From positions 1-64,000 of the forward strand of contig JAVSML010018942.1 of NCBI GenBank assembly GCA_038503035.1: a DNA stretch of 64,000 nt, in the 5' to 3' direction. Source of the stretch: Crocodylus rhombifer (lineage: Eukaryota; Chordata; Crocodylia; Crocodylidae). A program made the translations under genes and the position numbers. Within the stretch, counting starts at the first letter, position 1. Every line of letters starts with the position of its first letter. Of the stretch, positions 47,561 through 60,930 are shown one piece after another. The notes beneath the pieces were generated by a model. The model saw only the letters and a program-made list of their open reading frames with translations. It made no database searches and was not told the origin of the DNA.

Positions 47561-48800
47561 ATCTCCTTCAGTGATGCAGCCCCTGACTGCAGGGCAGGCT
47601 GAGCTCGGGGCGCTCTCGCAGCAAGGGGAGGGCTGTGGGAGTGAGTGGGGTGATGGGGTAGGGGTGAGTGAGTGAGAGTGTGAGCACGTGTGGGCGAGGG
47701 CCTGGGAGTGTGTAGGAAGGTGTGGGAGTGACGTGCGTGTCTACACGCTGGGCAGCAGGGAGAGGCCGGAGCCTGCGGCCCCGGCTGGCGCTTGAGCCCG
47801 CTTCTAAGCCTCGCGCCGCTGGAGGGGAGGCGGGGCGGGGCGGGGGGCCCCGGAGCGCACCCCGCGGGCTGCGCCGGCACACCCGGGCGCCCAGGCGGGG
47901 GCAGCGTCGGGCTCGGAAGTTCCCCCAGAGGAAGGGACCGAGCGGAGTCTTGCTCGGGAGCGGCTCTACCGGGCGCGGACACGGGGCAGCGCTAGGCCGC
48001 CCCGCCCGCTTGCTGCGCGCGGGACACGCACCTGACCCGGCGCGGCGCGGCGCGGCGCGGGACTCGTGTCCTTGCGGGCGGGGCGGGGACGCCGCCCGGC
48101 TGTGCAGGTGGCAGAGCGGGGAGCCGGGGCCGCCCCGGGTTTCTGCCTCCGAAGTTGGGGGCTGGCCGCCCCCGTCTCCTCCCCCGCGGCCGCTGCTCAT
48201 TAAGCCGGGCCGAGGGGCGGCCCGGCCATTCCCCGCCGGCGCTAGCTCGGCTCGGCTCAGCCTGGGGAGGTCCGGGCCGGCCCAGCCCGGCCGTGCCGCG
48301 GGAGCGCGAGGAGCCGGCAGCGTTTCGAGCATCCCAGGCTCCGGGACGTGTCGCCCGTCGCTCGGGGGAGCCCAGGGGCAGGAGCCGGAGCCGGAGCCGG
48401 AGCCGCCCCACCCAGGAGCTTCCCCCTGCGGCGGGCCGGGCCGGGCCGGGCCGGGCGGCGCTTCGGGGCTGGATCTGAGCCCCCGAGGCCCCCCCCCGGC
48501 ACCACGCGGGAGGCAGCGCCGGCAGGATTTCCCATCTGGTCGCGGAAGGCGCCGCCCCTCCCCTCCCCGCCCCGCCCGAGCAGGTCCCCTCAGCGCCGCG
48601 AGCAGCGCCGGCCCATGGGCAGCCGGGCTGGGGCAGCCCCTGCTGAGCGGACTGGCGCCGGCCCTGGGAGCAACCTGGTGAGATCTTTTGGCAGCAGCCT
48701 GCCCGGGACTGCTCGGCCGCGGGGGCAGAAATAACAGGATTACAGGACGGGGAAGAGATGCCTTCCTCGGGGTGGACAGTGGGTTTCCTCCTGCTTTGGG
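47560..48800. promoter_or_regulatory. CpG island, probable promoter
   Basis: The base composition changes sharply from AT-rich to very GC- and CpG-rich at about 47.6 kb and returns to background just past 48.85 kb. Inside are GC-box-like runs (GGGGCGGGGCGGGG near 47831), a (GGCGC)n run near 48039, a (GGAGCC)n run near 48384 and a (GGGCC)n run near 48434. Long open frames on both strands here are what high GC predicts and are not taken as genes. The island ends next to a likely first coding exon on the + strand. No TATA box is evident, as is common for such promoters. A divergent minus-strand transcript is possible but unsupported. Confidence 0.88.
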
Positions 48801-48803
48801 AAG
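48758..48803 (+). CDS. Probable first coding exon of an unidentified gene (signal-peptide-like)
   Basis: An ATG at 48758 has a purine (G) at -3 and opens a frame of 15 codons plus one base, reading MPSSGWTVGFLLLWE. It runs straight into a strong donor AAG|GTAAGT at 48803/48804. An in-frame stop lies upstream at 48476-48478. The hydrophobic run GFLLLW looks like the core of a secretory signal peptide whose end would lie in exon 2. The position at the edge of a CpG island supports a real 5' end. I do not recognise the protein, and no second exon was identified downstream in the window. A different ATG or a non-coding first exon remains possible. Confidence 0.45.
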
Positions 48804-51800
48804 GTAAGTAGTTGTGAGCTGATCCTCCCCGGGAAGCTTGTGCCGGGGTAGCGAGGCCCGGGGAGCTTGCACCGGGATCAGGAGTCGCAGAGAAACGCTG
48901 CCGCTCGCTTCTCTTGGGTTTGGCTTCGCATCTCCCAGCTCTGAAACTAAGTGAGGGCAGCCGAGAGTTTCCTCCTCCTTTATAGTGTCCGTGAACGTTC
49001 ACGCTCTCTCTCAAAGCTCTGCATTACTGTTGTTATCGGCAGTCCTATTAGTATTATAATGATCATTTGTATTAATATTATTAATAACTTTCCCTTCCGG
49101 CGCCTAGAGCACAGAGCATCATCAGATGAAATGGTGCTGATAGGTGAAAAGGACTGCAAGGTGACAAGTTACTGAGTTATGAAGAGGATGCCTTCCCCAG
49201 CTGTTAAGTTTCAGAGGCAAACAGCAAATCTATTATATCTTCCTTGCCTCCATATGTTCGTGTTTGCCAGAGCGTTTCTGATGTTTACCTGAATAAATCC
49301 AAGTTGGTGTGTTGTAAAGAACTGGCTCAGTCCTCCCTGAGACTAGGGCACAAGCTCACAATCCCAATCCCACTAGGAAACAGTACTCCCCCCCGCCCCC
49401 CCCTCCCAATTTACAGTTCGCAAGTTGATTTTTGTTTTAAATAGAGGGAGGTACTCGATCTTGGTGGCTTTGATTTTTATCATTCATATATAATGTTCAT
49501 TCCTACCCATCCTTTACTTCTAGGCTCTTTTTAATAGTTATGATTAATAGATTCAAGTAGCTTAAGTTATCAGAAATCAAAACAGACTTCAGAGTCTTCA
49601 TATTCTTGCTTTATTTTTTCTCTTAATTTGAAGAATCTTTTAGGTGACTCCCTACCAACTATATTCAGATTTTCTTGTGGTTTCACAGGTATACTAAAAA
49701 TCTCTGAGAAAATGTAGATAAAATATATTTCTTATGTCCAAACACTCATTTAAAAAGTTAACTGGGATAGTGTGTATCATACAGTCATTTTATTGTAAAG
49801 AAGATTAAGCCATAGTGGTATTGTATGCGTACAGCCTGTGATTTCTATTTTGTATTTTGCCATTTTATTTTGGGTTAATAATTTTTTTTGACGTTTTGGG
49901 CAAAGTTCATAATAGTCCAACTTATGCATCTTCTTTGCCTTGGTGAACATTAATGGGGTATAGGTTATGCATTTCAGATATTCACTTGAAAATGGTCTCC
50001 AATTAGCCTCACTGAATAAACTTGTCATTAATGTGGTGGTGCATTGGAATATGATGATAGATGGGTAGTAGATATAGCTGAAGATACTCCTGAGTTTCCC
50101 TTCCCCTCCTCCTTTTATATACCTTTCTCTTTGTTCTGTTTCCCTCTATCTCTGATTTGCTGTTCAGTTTGGCTTGTAGTTTTATACCTTTGTGTTATTC
50201 TGCTCTTGTGTTCATGTTTTCCCTACTCGTTTTTCCCCTAAACATGTATTTTAAAACTACTTTCTTTTTTCAGTATCAACCAACTGATCAGTTGCATGTC
50301 TTCTACATTTGTTTTGAGGCAAATTCATAAATGATAAATGTAAAACATGGAAGTAAGTTATAGGAGTCTTTACATTAGGTTCTAATTAAATGGATGGCTT
50401 GATAGCACCTACTGGATAAGCTTTTCCTTAATAGAAATATTAATTTTGTTTACACCTTTAGTTTTGACTGGCGGTGTTGAATGTTTGTTCCTTCATAAGT
50501 ATCACAGAAAGGTTTGGCTGAATGACGTAAGCTGAAGATAGTCGTTCAGAAAAATTGCTAATGCAACTTGGGGTAATCATATTCATTGTTAATTCAAGAA
50601 GTCTAGCATATTAGCAGTGTCATATTGGTGTCTGTTGCTGGAGAGCAGCAGTATTTCACCTTATTTAGAAGTGTGGCACCAACTCCTATTTATGTCAATA
50701 TGAACTGAGTTGATAACAGGGGTAAGCAGGAGTGTTATGTCTTGGGTATTTCAACAAATTCCCCATACACATGAAGCCTCAATCAATTTAGAAGCTGAAA
50801 TTTCCCTGTTGTGGTGCTGTATATATTTGACCTGTACCATGGAGGAGATTCAGTTATAATTTTTTCTGTCCGAAAAGAAAGCTCAAGGAGCCTTCCACAG
50901 TAAATATATTTGTACTATAGCATATGAAACAATTCAAGCTCCTGTCATCTATGCTGTAACTTCAGTTGTACATAATCCCCCACTGAAGGATAGTGTGAAG
51001 AAATATGCTTGTGCTCAGATCCTGTTAATTCATCTTTGATTTTTATCCATGGTTGTGGGTGCTTGAAAGCTGAAATTTGTAGCCTTTCTGAAAACATGTA
51101 CACAGCTGAATTGTTAACACCAATATTTCTCTAACTTGGGTAAGCACGTATTTTACCAAGTGACTTGGAATTACCAGTCTGGTGAGTATACCGTAAACAG
51201 GGGGATTAGAAATGATTCTCTAGCATTGCTAAGTGTGGAAGAACGTGGCATGTCAGATCTTTGAAGTGGTTCTGAAACAGAGAAGCAGGACAACTTGTGC
51301 TTATTGCATCATAGTAAATAGTAGGCAATGTGTGAATCTCATGCCTACATTAATACTGACATTTTAACAGCCTAGAAACAAGTGAAACAGGAATGATGTT
51401 TCTCAATGAATCAGTGTCAGATGGAAAAAAAATGCACATTTTTGTTCTGGTGTGTTGCATGTATCTTCCAAAAATTATTTCTAAATCCACAGCTGCTGTA
51501 ATGCTTAAAGAAGTTTGTACATGGACTCCAGGATACAGTCATTTTGCCTGGGGCATTGTGACTGGTTTCTACGAAGTCCCTTCTAAGTGACTGTGTAGGA
51601 AAAAAGGGACTTTATTGAAGTAAGGACACAACCTGTGCATAGAAGGAGTTAAAACAATCCAGGGTATGTTTAGCCTTGAATGTATTTTTTTTTTATTACT
51701 AGAAGGAAGTCCTTTCGAAGTGGACATCCATTGTACCTATTATCAACAGACAGAATAAATTTTGCAAGCATTGCACTGTAAACATATCTCATAACAGCAG

Positions 51801-54570
51801 AAGGAAGAATTACTGCAACATGGAAATATTGCATATGGAAATGTAACTAAAATGCGGTTGTGTACAAGCCATTCAAACCACTACATTATTTTATAGTTGA
51901 CTCTGATAAAATCTGTGTTTTTTTAAATAGTTTTGATATTCAGCTAAGGTCTGTACTAGAATGTAGATTTATATTGGTAGATTCATTGTCTGTGCTATAT
52001 TTTGATGGGTTGCAATTTATGATAAGTTCTGTTCTGCATATATTTACAGAGTAAGGAGGGACTTCCCTAAACCCATAGCTAAAAAGTGATATTTATTTCT
52101 CCCAGAAAAGATTAGGTGGTTTGGTTTGTGCTATTTGTATTTCATGATGGAAAAAATGGATTTTCCTAGTAGAAGAATTTCTACATAATTCCCTCTAGGA
52201 GTATTCAGTGTACATTAATATCTTCATGTTAATGAGAAAGAAGTGTTAATGAGATCAAGCTATGGAGCAGGTCATCAAATGGGTCAAGGACCAGAGTAAA
52301 AACAGCCATAAATATGGCTGGATGTCTGTCTCTTGCTATCTTCTTGGCAGTGAGAGATTTGGGCGATATGTGATTTCCATTCTAATTTGTTTAGATTTTA
52401 ACCCTGACCAAGGTACAGGAGGAAATGGAACTTGGACAGAAAGAGAGAGTGATTTCAAGATATCTTAATTGTTCTGAAAGGAAGATGAAAATAAAAGGAA
52501 AGTTCAAAATGTCCTTGTCCTATTAGACAGAAATAATACAGCTTGTTTCCTGCTTGCCTCATTGCTTTCCCTAATCTCTGCGCACCACCACCCTGTGCCA
52601 CAGTTTTCCGAAGCCACGTGACCGTCCTCCACTAGGCCTATATTGGTTTTTTTGCAGGCCCTTCTGCCATTATAGAACTTCTCTGTCATTTGTGGGGTGT
52701 TTCCCAGAGCTCATTGCCCTGTGATGCAGATCACAGGGTGTATAAGTCAAAAGCAAAACTCATTAGTTTAAGGGAGAAGCAAGTTGAGGTTTGGTGTTCA
52801 CCCAGTCTTACAATCATCTCTTTCCTTTGCTCATGACTGGGAATATTGTCTTCAGGTCTGTCTGACAAGTACTGTCAGTTGGTCTGTTTGGAACCTCGTT
52901 GGTAGTCCTTCCATCGATTTTTATGAATATGCAGTATTTCGTAAGGTTCACAAAAATTCCATGAAGGAAATTAATATGAAAATTATTAATAAGCCAGTAT
53001 TTTTATGTCAAACACAGCATTCAGTAGATTTTGATCACCAGGCAAAAGTGCTTATAATATTAACATGAGCAACCAGTTTATATGACAGCACTGATCTTAT
53101 ATCTGCATACTAGAGTAGCACACAATGAATGGCTGACAATGGCATGTCCTTATCCAATTTCTGTTAGTGCAATATTACAGTGCAAAATAATATTTTCTCT
53201 CTTTTTAAAGTGCTGTTCAGTAAAGGCTTTGGCCTGAGGATCTCTCTTACTTAAAGTATAAGTACACTTCTGGTTATTGTAAATTTGGTCTCAGCTCACT
53301 TTTTTTTTTTCTTTTCTGGAGGATTTCCCTATAGGAGTAAGATTAATTCATTCTCTTTGTACTTCAAATTGTTGGTAATTCTGTTGAGATTAACAGAGAG
53401 CCAAGTGACAATTGTGACCTGGCGGTTTTGAGAAAAAGCAAGATGATTGACTTGTAGGCTATTGAACAGCTGTGGGGTAATAAATTTATTGAGTGTTTCA
53501 TTTCACAACCTTAATAATCTTGTTTGAACTTTATTGTACATACTACATGTGAATGTATCATCTTATATATTATACTGTGAAAACAGTCTGTAAGTAGGAA
53601 TTCACCTTCCTCTGCTTCTCCTTATTTGTTCTGCTTCACGTAGTTCTGAAACAGTAAATAAAAGTATATCATGGGCTCGGAAAATTCAATAATGTAGGAG
53701 CTCAGTGTTCCTTGTGTAGACTTTCTGTGTAAAGTTCACTTAGAGTCTGTCTGCACACACTGTATGAATAACAGCTTTTCTATAATCAAACCCTGACCTT
53801 CGGTTCTTCAGCGATAGATCCAACAGCAAAGCTATCTGGTAATTGGCCCAAGTCCTTTTATTGTGGTTTTGAGTAATAGAGTTAAACTGCTTATATTTTA
53901 AAATTTGAATTTTTGCAAGCATTTGTGCTAATCAAGTTGCATAACATAATTTTGTTAGCATATACAAAATCTAGAGTCAACCCAGGGGTGGTTGGACATT
54001 ACGAATGAGGCATAATAAACAGTGGGGAAATCTCTGAATCTAACCTCTTGGTTTTCACTTGGTGAGGCGGGATGTTGACATTAGAAATTTACCAAATTAT
54101 TCAAAACAAATTATGTAATTGTTATGTTCTGTTTTTTTCCTCCAGTTGACTTCGTTTTAAAACTGCTCTTGAAAGCAAACATCTAAAGCATTGCAGGAAT
54201 AAATTGAGCAATTAAAATAGAGGAAAGGCTGTCTTGTGGTTCTTATGCTGGACTGAGATGGAAGAGATCTGAGATCCATAACCCAGCTGTGCCTCTTACT
54301 TGCTTGTTCTTTAAAGTAGGAAGAATAATAATCATCCCTTTATCTGTGTTACGGATTTAGTGTAAACTCAGTGACTTGCTGATTATGGAATAATAGGACC
54401 TCGAGCTCATTGGGGTCTTGCAGTATTTGGAGAGGTCTTTATTTGCCTAGTTTTCAAACAAGGCAGAATACTTGGTTTTTGTGAAACTAGTAAGTCATTT
54501 TCTAGTGTTTCTGGGTTCACTTTGTCCTGAGAAATGCAGAATGATCCAAAAGACTCGTCATGTTTATAAT

Positions 54571-54660
54571 CTTTTCCCCTTTTGAATAAAGGACTAAGAT
54601 AGAAGATTTTCCAAAGATAATTTAAAAACAGTCCTTTGAATGCTTTCATTATGGTATATC
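54571..54660. repeat. Direct repeat block, copy 1 (partner at 55875-55966)
   Basis: Both copies contain CTTTTGAATAAAGGACTA and CCAAAGATAATTTAAAAACA, followed by GGAATGCTTTCA-like sequence in the same order and orientation, about 1.3 kb apart. They differ at a modest number of positions. This may be part of a dispersed repeat or a local segmental duplication. Confidence 0.8.
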
Positions 54661-55874
54661 TTGTCATAAGCATGCCAAAAGTCTTTTAATTCACAAGAGG
54701 TGCTGAATGGTGCATCTGCAATGTAACAAAAATAGTCAGCTGAATTAGAAGCTTTAAGGGAAAATAACAGTTGTCATAGACAGAAAGGAAATTAAAAAGT
54801 TTACTGAGTTCATTGTGCTAAAAATGCTGGTTCTCAACTGAATTATTTTTGGATTCTGGCTAACTAAATCAGCTGATTGCATAAAGAAAATGGGTACATT
54901 AATCCTAATAGTTATCTAATGACTTTTTAAGCATATGCATTTAGAAGACTAATTAAACATTGCATTTAACTGATATACGTTTCTTATTTTGCTCATGGGA
55001 GGGGGAGAGGTGGGGCTGTTTGTTTGTTTGCTTTTGATGCCATTACACATAACTTTAAAAAGGACAAAGCCCACTCCGAGGGAATAAGTGAATTAAATGA
55101 AAATGAAGTTGCTGGGTTTTTTACAAGGGTTAGTCAAGAAACCTAGCCAGTCTAATTATGGATACCCTCCCACCTTGCTGTCATGCAACTCAGTGGGGAT
55201 TTTTTCTATTTACTTTTAACAGAAACGGGATCAAGCCTTATATATGGTAGGTAAAATGCTAAAACTTATAAAAGTATATTAAGGAGGGATTCACCCAATA
55301 TATTCTGCTGCACTATCATTATACCACACTCCTCACTGTACTAGGGTAGACCTTGAGACCACAATAGCCTTCACCATGGAACGGAGTCTAGCTATGGTGG
55401 TTTTTAATGGTCTATACAAACTATAAGTAGAGTTATGATTTATGGTGGCTTTTAGGGTTACCTACCTGTGTATGTGTACAAAGAGTTGAGTCTGTCTTAG
55501 AAACCACACAATAGCAATGGTACAAAGCACATCCTCATGATCCGTCATTGGTATGCCAGTGTATGGGGATGGCTTTACCCCTGCAGTAAATTGTAGAAAT
55601 GTTACTCTTCCTGATATCTCTTCCCTGTAGGGGACTGTATGCAAATATTTGTGGAGCAATTGGATTTCTGCTTACATTATTATTATTATTATTTGTCTGC
55701 ATATATGGTTCTCTTTCTCAGCTATTATTGGTTGGCTACCAGAACCCTATCAAAATATACCAATACATTAGTATTTCCATAGTACTTCAATACAAGAGGA
55801 AGTAAGAATAAAGGAATTAACACTTCTCAGAATATGTAGTCGAAAAGATTTGCAGCTTTAAGTTTAATATAAGG

Positions 55875-55966
55875 CTTTTCCCCCTTTTGAATAAAGGACT
55901 ATGAAAGAAGTTTTTCCAAAGATAATTTAAAAACAGACCATGGAATGCTTTCACTATAGTAGATCA
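55875..55966. repeat. Direct repeat block, copy 2 (partner at 54571-54660)
   Basis: Same blocks and orientation as copy 1, with small changes such as GGACTATGAAAGAAG in place of GGACTAAGATAGAAG. No coding potential. Confidence 0.8.
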
Positions 55967-57082
55967 ACCTCTGTGTCCACTGTCAGGTCAGATCTTGCTC
56001 TTGTTCCCCCCATAAATCTGGGAAGAAGCCATTGATTTCAACACAATGGACTTTGGATTTATACAGAAAGCAGAGGTTGTTTTTATATCACTAGAATAGT
56101 ATAAAATGAACTACTGTACTCTACAAACTCAGTCTCGAACAAGAAGCTCCAGTTTACTGAAATCTAGCCTCTAGTATCCATCTTTGCCCTTAAACAACAG
56201 GATCCATTTGAAATTAATTATGTATGTTTGGATGAGAGTATCCAGTGTAGAATGATTAATATATATATTCTGACAGTCATTTAAAAAAAGAGGAGGATTA
56301 GAAATGTCTATGTGCTTCGGGGCTGTAATCAAGGTTTCCTTTATAAAGAATAAAAACAGACACTGGCAAATTAGTTGAAACTCCTTCTAAATTACATTTC
56401 CATTGTTATGTGGTTTACAGGATTTTAAGACAGGAGGACACAGTTTCTGAAATCTAAATACTGGGTGGAAAAACACTTCACAAAGAAAGGTTTTTTTTCT
56501 GGTGTACAAAATTCTACAGACCATATTCAGATTGATGTCACTGTAGTACGAGACAAGTTTAGTTTCCAAAGCAAACACTTTCAGTTTAAAGGTGGATATT
56601 GAAAATATAGATGGGTTCTGAGAGGGAAAGAGTCCTCCTGCTTCTTTTGATTCTCTCACATGAGACTACAGTATTATTCCTGAACAGAAGGAGAATCCTT
56701 TTAGAAGAAACTTTTAACTCAGTTAGTATAACATTGCTATTGTGCCTCATATTTTAGGGACTTAAGATTTCTAAGTCATTTTTTAATTGCAGTCTCTTCA
56801 GATCTATGAAAGCTGTCATTGTGCCACATTTCAGAAGAATGCCTTAACTTTGCTTGAGTTTGTGTCAGTTCAGCAAGATATTTAACAGTGGTCTTAGCTG
56901 CTTTAAATAGGAACAGCTCAGGTCTTGAACTGGGAGGTAGTGATGAGTACACCTGGACTCCAAGTCCACACTGTGAAAAAATTGGCCGTAGGTTCCCTGA
57001 TACCAGTTTGCTTTACAGATAACATTGCTATGAAAATTGCCCAGGAAAACTATCTTAGTTGCCATGGATGAGGTGTCTCTGC

Positions 57083-59095
57083 CCATTGACACACTGTCAT
57101 GGATAGGTACAAACCGATCAGGAAGGACAGGCAGGGAAGAAGAGGAGGAGGAGTTGCTCTTTATGTAAAAGAGCTGTATGATTGCTCAGAGCCCCAGTTT
57201 GAAACTGGAGATAGGCCTGCTAAGGGTCTCTGGGTTAGGGTCAGAGGGGAGAGCACCAAGGGTGATGTTATTGTGAGTTTCTGCTAAAGACCACCAGACT
57301 AAGTGGATGAGACTTTCTCAAATAGCTAGAGGAAGTTTCCTGATCACATGCCCTGGTTTTCATGGGGAACGTCAGTTATGCTGGTATCTTCTGGGAGAGC
57401 AATACAGCAGTGCACAGGCAATCTTGGAAGTCTTTGGGCAGTATTGAGGACAACTTTCTGGTGCAAGTGTTGGAGAAGCCAACTAGAGGCTATGCTCTTC
57501 TTCACCTGCTGTTCATAAACAGGCAAGAATTGGTGGTGAAAGCAGTGGATGGCAGCTTGGGCAGCAGTGACCTCAAGAGGATCGAGCTCAGGATCCTGAG
57601 GAAAGGAAGGAAGGAGAGCAGCAGAGTAAAGACCCTAGACTTCAGAAAAACAGACTTTGACTCACTCAGGAAACTGATGAGCAGGATCCCCTGGGAGGCT
57701 AGTCTGAGGTGGAGAGGAGTTCAGGAGAGCTGGCTGTAGTTTAAAGAAAGTTTATTGAGGGTACAGGAACAACCATCCCCATGTGCAGGAAGACTAGCAA
57801 ATATGGCAGAAGACCAGGTTGGCTTAGCAGGGAACTCTTTGGTGAGCTAAAACACAAAAAGAAAGCTTACAAGAAGTGGAAGCTTGGACAGATGACTAAG
57901 CAGTAGTATAAGAATACTGCATGGGCATGCAGGGATGAAGTTAGGAAGGCTAACAGGCAATTGGAGTTTCAGCTAGTAAGGCATGTAAGGGTTAACGAGA
58001 AGGGTTTCTACAAGTATGTGAGCAACAAGAGGAGGGTCAGGGAAAGTGTGGGTCCCTAACTGAATGGGGGAGGCAACCTAGTGTCGGATAAGGAAAAGGC
58101 TAACGTACTGAATGCCTTTCTTACCTTGGTTTTCATAGGCAAGGTCAGCTCCCAGATTACTGCACCTGGCAGCACAGTTTAGAGAGAAGGTGAGCAGCCC
58201 TCAGTGGTGAAAGAATAGGTTACAGACTATTTAGAAAAGCTAAGCGTGTACAAGGCCGTGGGGTCAGATGCAATGCATCTGAGGGTGCTGAAGGATTTCG
58301 CTGCTGTGATTGCAGAACCGCTGGCCATTATCTTTGAAAATTCATGTTGATAGGGGGAGGTCCTGGATGATTGGAGAAGGGCAAATACCTTGTCCATCTT
58401 TAAGTAAGGGAAGAAGGAGGAAGAACTACAGACCAGTCAGCCTCACCTCAGTCCCTGGAAAAATCATGGGGCAAGTCCTCAAGAAATCCTTAAGGAGTCA
58501 TTAAGGAGCATAGCCAGCAGATTGAGGGAAGTAATTCTTCCCATCTATTCAGCACTGGTGTGGCCACATCTAGAGTACTGTGTTCAGTTTTGGCCCCCCC
58601 CACCAGAGAAACTATGTGTACAAATTGGAGGGAGTTCAGTGAAAGGCAAAGAAAATGGTTAGGGAGCTGGAGTACATGGCTTCTGAAGAGAGGCTGAAGG
58701 AACTGAGCTTATTTAGTCTGGAGAAGAGATGACTGAGAAGGGATTTAATAGCAGCTTTTAACTACCTGAAAAGTGGTTCCAGAGAGGATGAAGCTAATTT
58801 TTTTGTAGTGATGGCAGATGACAGGACAAGGAACAATGGTCTCAAGTTGCAGCAAGGGAAGTTTAGGTTAGATAGTAGGAAAAATCCCTCTCACTAGGAG
58901 GGTAGTAAAGCACTGGAACAGGTTACCAAGAGAGGTTGTGGAATCTGCATCCTTGGAGGTTATGAAGATGTGGCTAGACAAAGCTTTGGGTGGGATGATA
59001 CAGTTGGGGATGATCTTGCTTTGAGCAGGGGGTTGGACTAGAGGACCTCCTGAGGTCCCTTTGCATTCTAATTTTCTATAATTCTGTGATTGGCT
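57083..59095 (+). mobile_element. CR1 LINE with endonuclease and reverse transcriptase remnants
   Basis: This is the most complete CR1 layout in the window. The endonuclease region is seen as KDRQGRRGGGVALYVKELYD (57129-57182) and, in another frame, SIEDNFLVQVLEKPTRGYAL with LLFINRQELV and LRKGRKESSRVKTLDFRKTD (to 57739). The linker region (57840-58060) is out of frame. The reverse transcriptase start is present ([15 protein letters not shown] near 58428-58472). The sequence then jumps, near 58500, to the [12 protein letters not shown] region, so the catalytic core, with its FADD box, is deleted. The 3' UTR ends with TTTCTATAATTCTGTGATT at about 59092. Stops and frameshifts are frequent. An old, dead copy. 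Confidence 0.9.
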
Positions 59096-60300
59096 ACATA
59101 GATTCAGCAGTGTTATCAGTAGGGCTTTAGACTTTAATTATGGTTTCTGTTTAAGTTTCTTTGAACTAGAGACACTTTAACTTGATTTATGGGTCAAACT
59201 GTATTCCTTTAACTTTTTGGATCATTTTAGCTGCTTCTGAAGTGTATGCGATTTACCCAGTGTGCACTACAGTCTGTATAACAGTAGTCCCAGAATACCT
59301 CTAGAAAGAACTTTGAAAACAAATACTGAGAGCATGTGATTGCCTGTTGTTGATTTCAAGCTATTCTGGGCAGGGGCTGTCTCTAACTAATTGGGCCTGA
59401 GGCCTCTAATGTAATACCCAGGCTTGATGATTTCCATCCCTTCTTTTTACCCAGTCTGGATTCAAGGAAGCAGCAATGGTAGAACATAAAGTTTTTTTAA
59501 GAAATGTGAAAACAGCAATACAGTTTTAATATAAAATTTCATTGCCCATTTTAGTCCAGTATTAGTGGTGCAAACTGAACCAGAAAGCACTGTAAACAAT
59601 TTTTGTTTTTTTTGCTAAACTTTTGCCTTTATGAAGACCATGGGACAGATCCTAAATTGCTAGTCTTTGGAACTGTTATCAGAGTACTTTTTAATAACAC
59701 AATCTGAAAATATTATGTAAAATATAGGTACTGCCAGCTCAACCACAAAAGAGAGAATCTTAATTGGATCATGATAAAGGAATTGTGAAATCCCCACAAG
59801 AAATCAGTTCTGTTTTAAGATAGTTGTTCATTCCAAACTAGATGGTGATATGGGGAGAAACAGGCTTTACATATCAGTTGTTTTTCATGTGTTTTAGTGC
59901 ACAATAAAAGTTTAATTTTGAAGCCAGTTTTACACATCTGGTTGATTTAAGAATTAAATAACAATTATTATAGAAGTTGGGACTCCTGAATGTTTCATCT
60001 CCGATTCTAATTTTGAATGGTCACTATGATTCTCAGTACCTCCTGTCCTTTTTTTGGACAATTTTTGCAATAGTTGTTTTTCTTAGAACTTTAGTTCCAA
60101 CAGCTAGACTACACTAGATAAGACTACGTGCTTGCATTGCACGTACTCAATACCTCACCAAAGAAGCCAACAAGGTTCTTAACCCAGCTGGCATGGCTCC
60201 CTGCAGTGCCATGAGATGTGAGGAGGTAATGAGATAAGTACAGGCTCAGGTTTGTCCTGGCCTGGCTGATTTTTTTCCCTCCCCCCCCCTGCAGGGAAGT
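59096..60300. other. Gene-free stretch
   Basis: AT-rich sequence; no exon, RNA gene or repeat end recognised, apart from a C run near 60284. Confidence 0.5.
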
Positions 60301-60329
60301 AGGCACTATAATATGTTAATTAGCTCTTT

Positions 60330-60930
60330 AAATTGGGTGCCACTCAGTGTTAAACGGTATTGGTGTAGGCACACATTGAAGGCATATTGCGCATTAATTC
60401 CAGCTGCTGTATTACATTCGGTGGCATAATGTGCCTTAAATGACTTATGGCATAGCAAACTAAAACTCCCCCGCGGAGTTTTAGTTTGCTGCCCTACAGC
60501 TGCAGTGAAGCACTGAGCTCTGTGCGGCTCGGGGACTGTGCAGGCAGCCTGGCTGCAGCCCAGGAAGGCAGGTTCCACCTATTTATTTATTTAAAAAAAA
60601 CACTTTTAACCCATGAGCCTGACTTTTATTTATTTATTTTTCCCCTGGAGCCTGCCTGCTTGCATAAGCTGTGTGGGGACCCAGTACTTCCCTCCATGGC
60701 TGCAGTGCTCCCCAGGACCACCTGAGCTGGGTGCCTGTGGATGGGTGCCACCTGGGGGGAAGTGCTGCTGCTGTGAAGGGAAGCACCAGTCCCTTGGTCC
60801 CCTGCAGCCCAGGGACCACTGCACCTGCTGGCAGCTCGCCTTCCCCACTTCTGGAGAGGCAGGCAAGACATGGGTGTACATGACACAGGGGCTTACTTCA
60901 CCCTAAACTGAAGCAGTGTTTTTGAAAACC
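60330..60930. repeat. Dispersed repeat family B, copy 2 (inverted relative to copy 1), with perfect hairpin
   Basis: In the reverse sense it has the same blocks as 2325-2890: GCATAATGTGCCTTAAATGA, then a hairpin at about 60454-60491 with arms GCAAACTAAAACTCC and GGAGTTTTAGTTTGC, then a GC-rich segment with CAGCTCGCCTTCCCCACTTC and ATGACACAGG. The loop differs from copy 1 (CCCGC against TTGGA), while the arms are conserved. A short T/A-rich insert with TTTATTTATTTATTT words is at 60575-60645. Confidence 0.7.

Larger units (their letters stand above)
48804..57082. other. Gene-free stretch, probable first intron
   Basis: AT-rich sequence after the putative first exon. It holds a (TTA)n run near 55677-55696 and a ~90-bp duplicated block (54571-54660 and 55875-55966) listed separately. 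No exon could be recognised by splice sites plus protein similarity. Confidence 0.5.

Noticed and set aside
47568..49014. Very long open frames on both strands (up to 434 codons) in the CpG island
   Set aside because: High GC content removes stop codons on all frames. The frames overlap each other, show no domain and consist of proline-, arginine- and alanine-rich sequence expected by chance.
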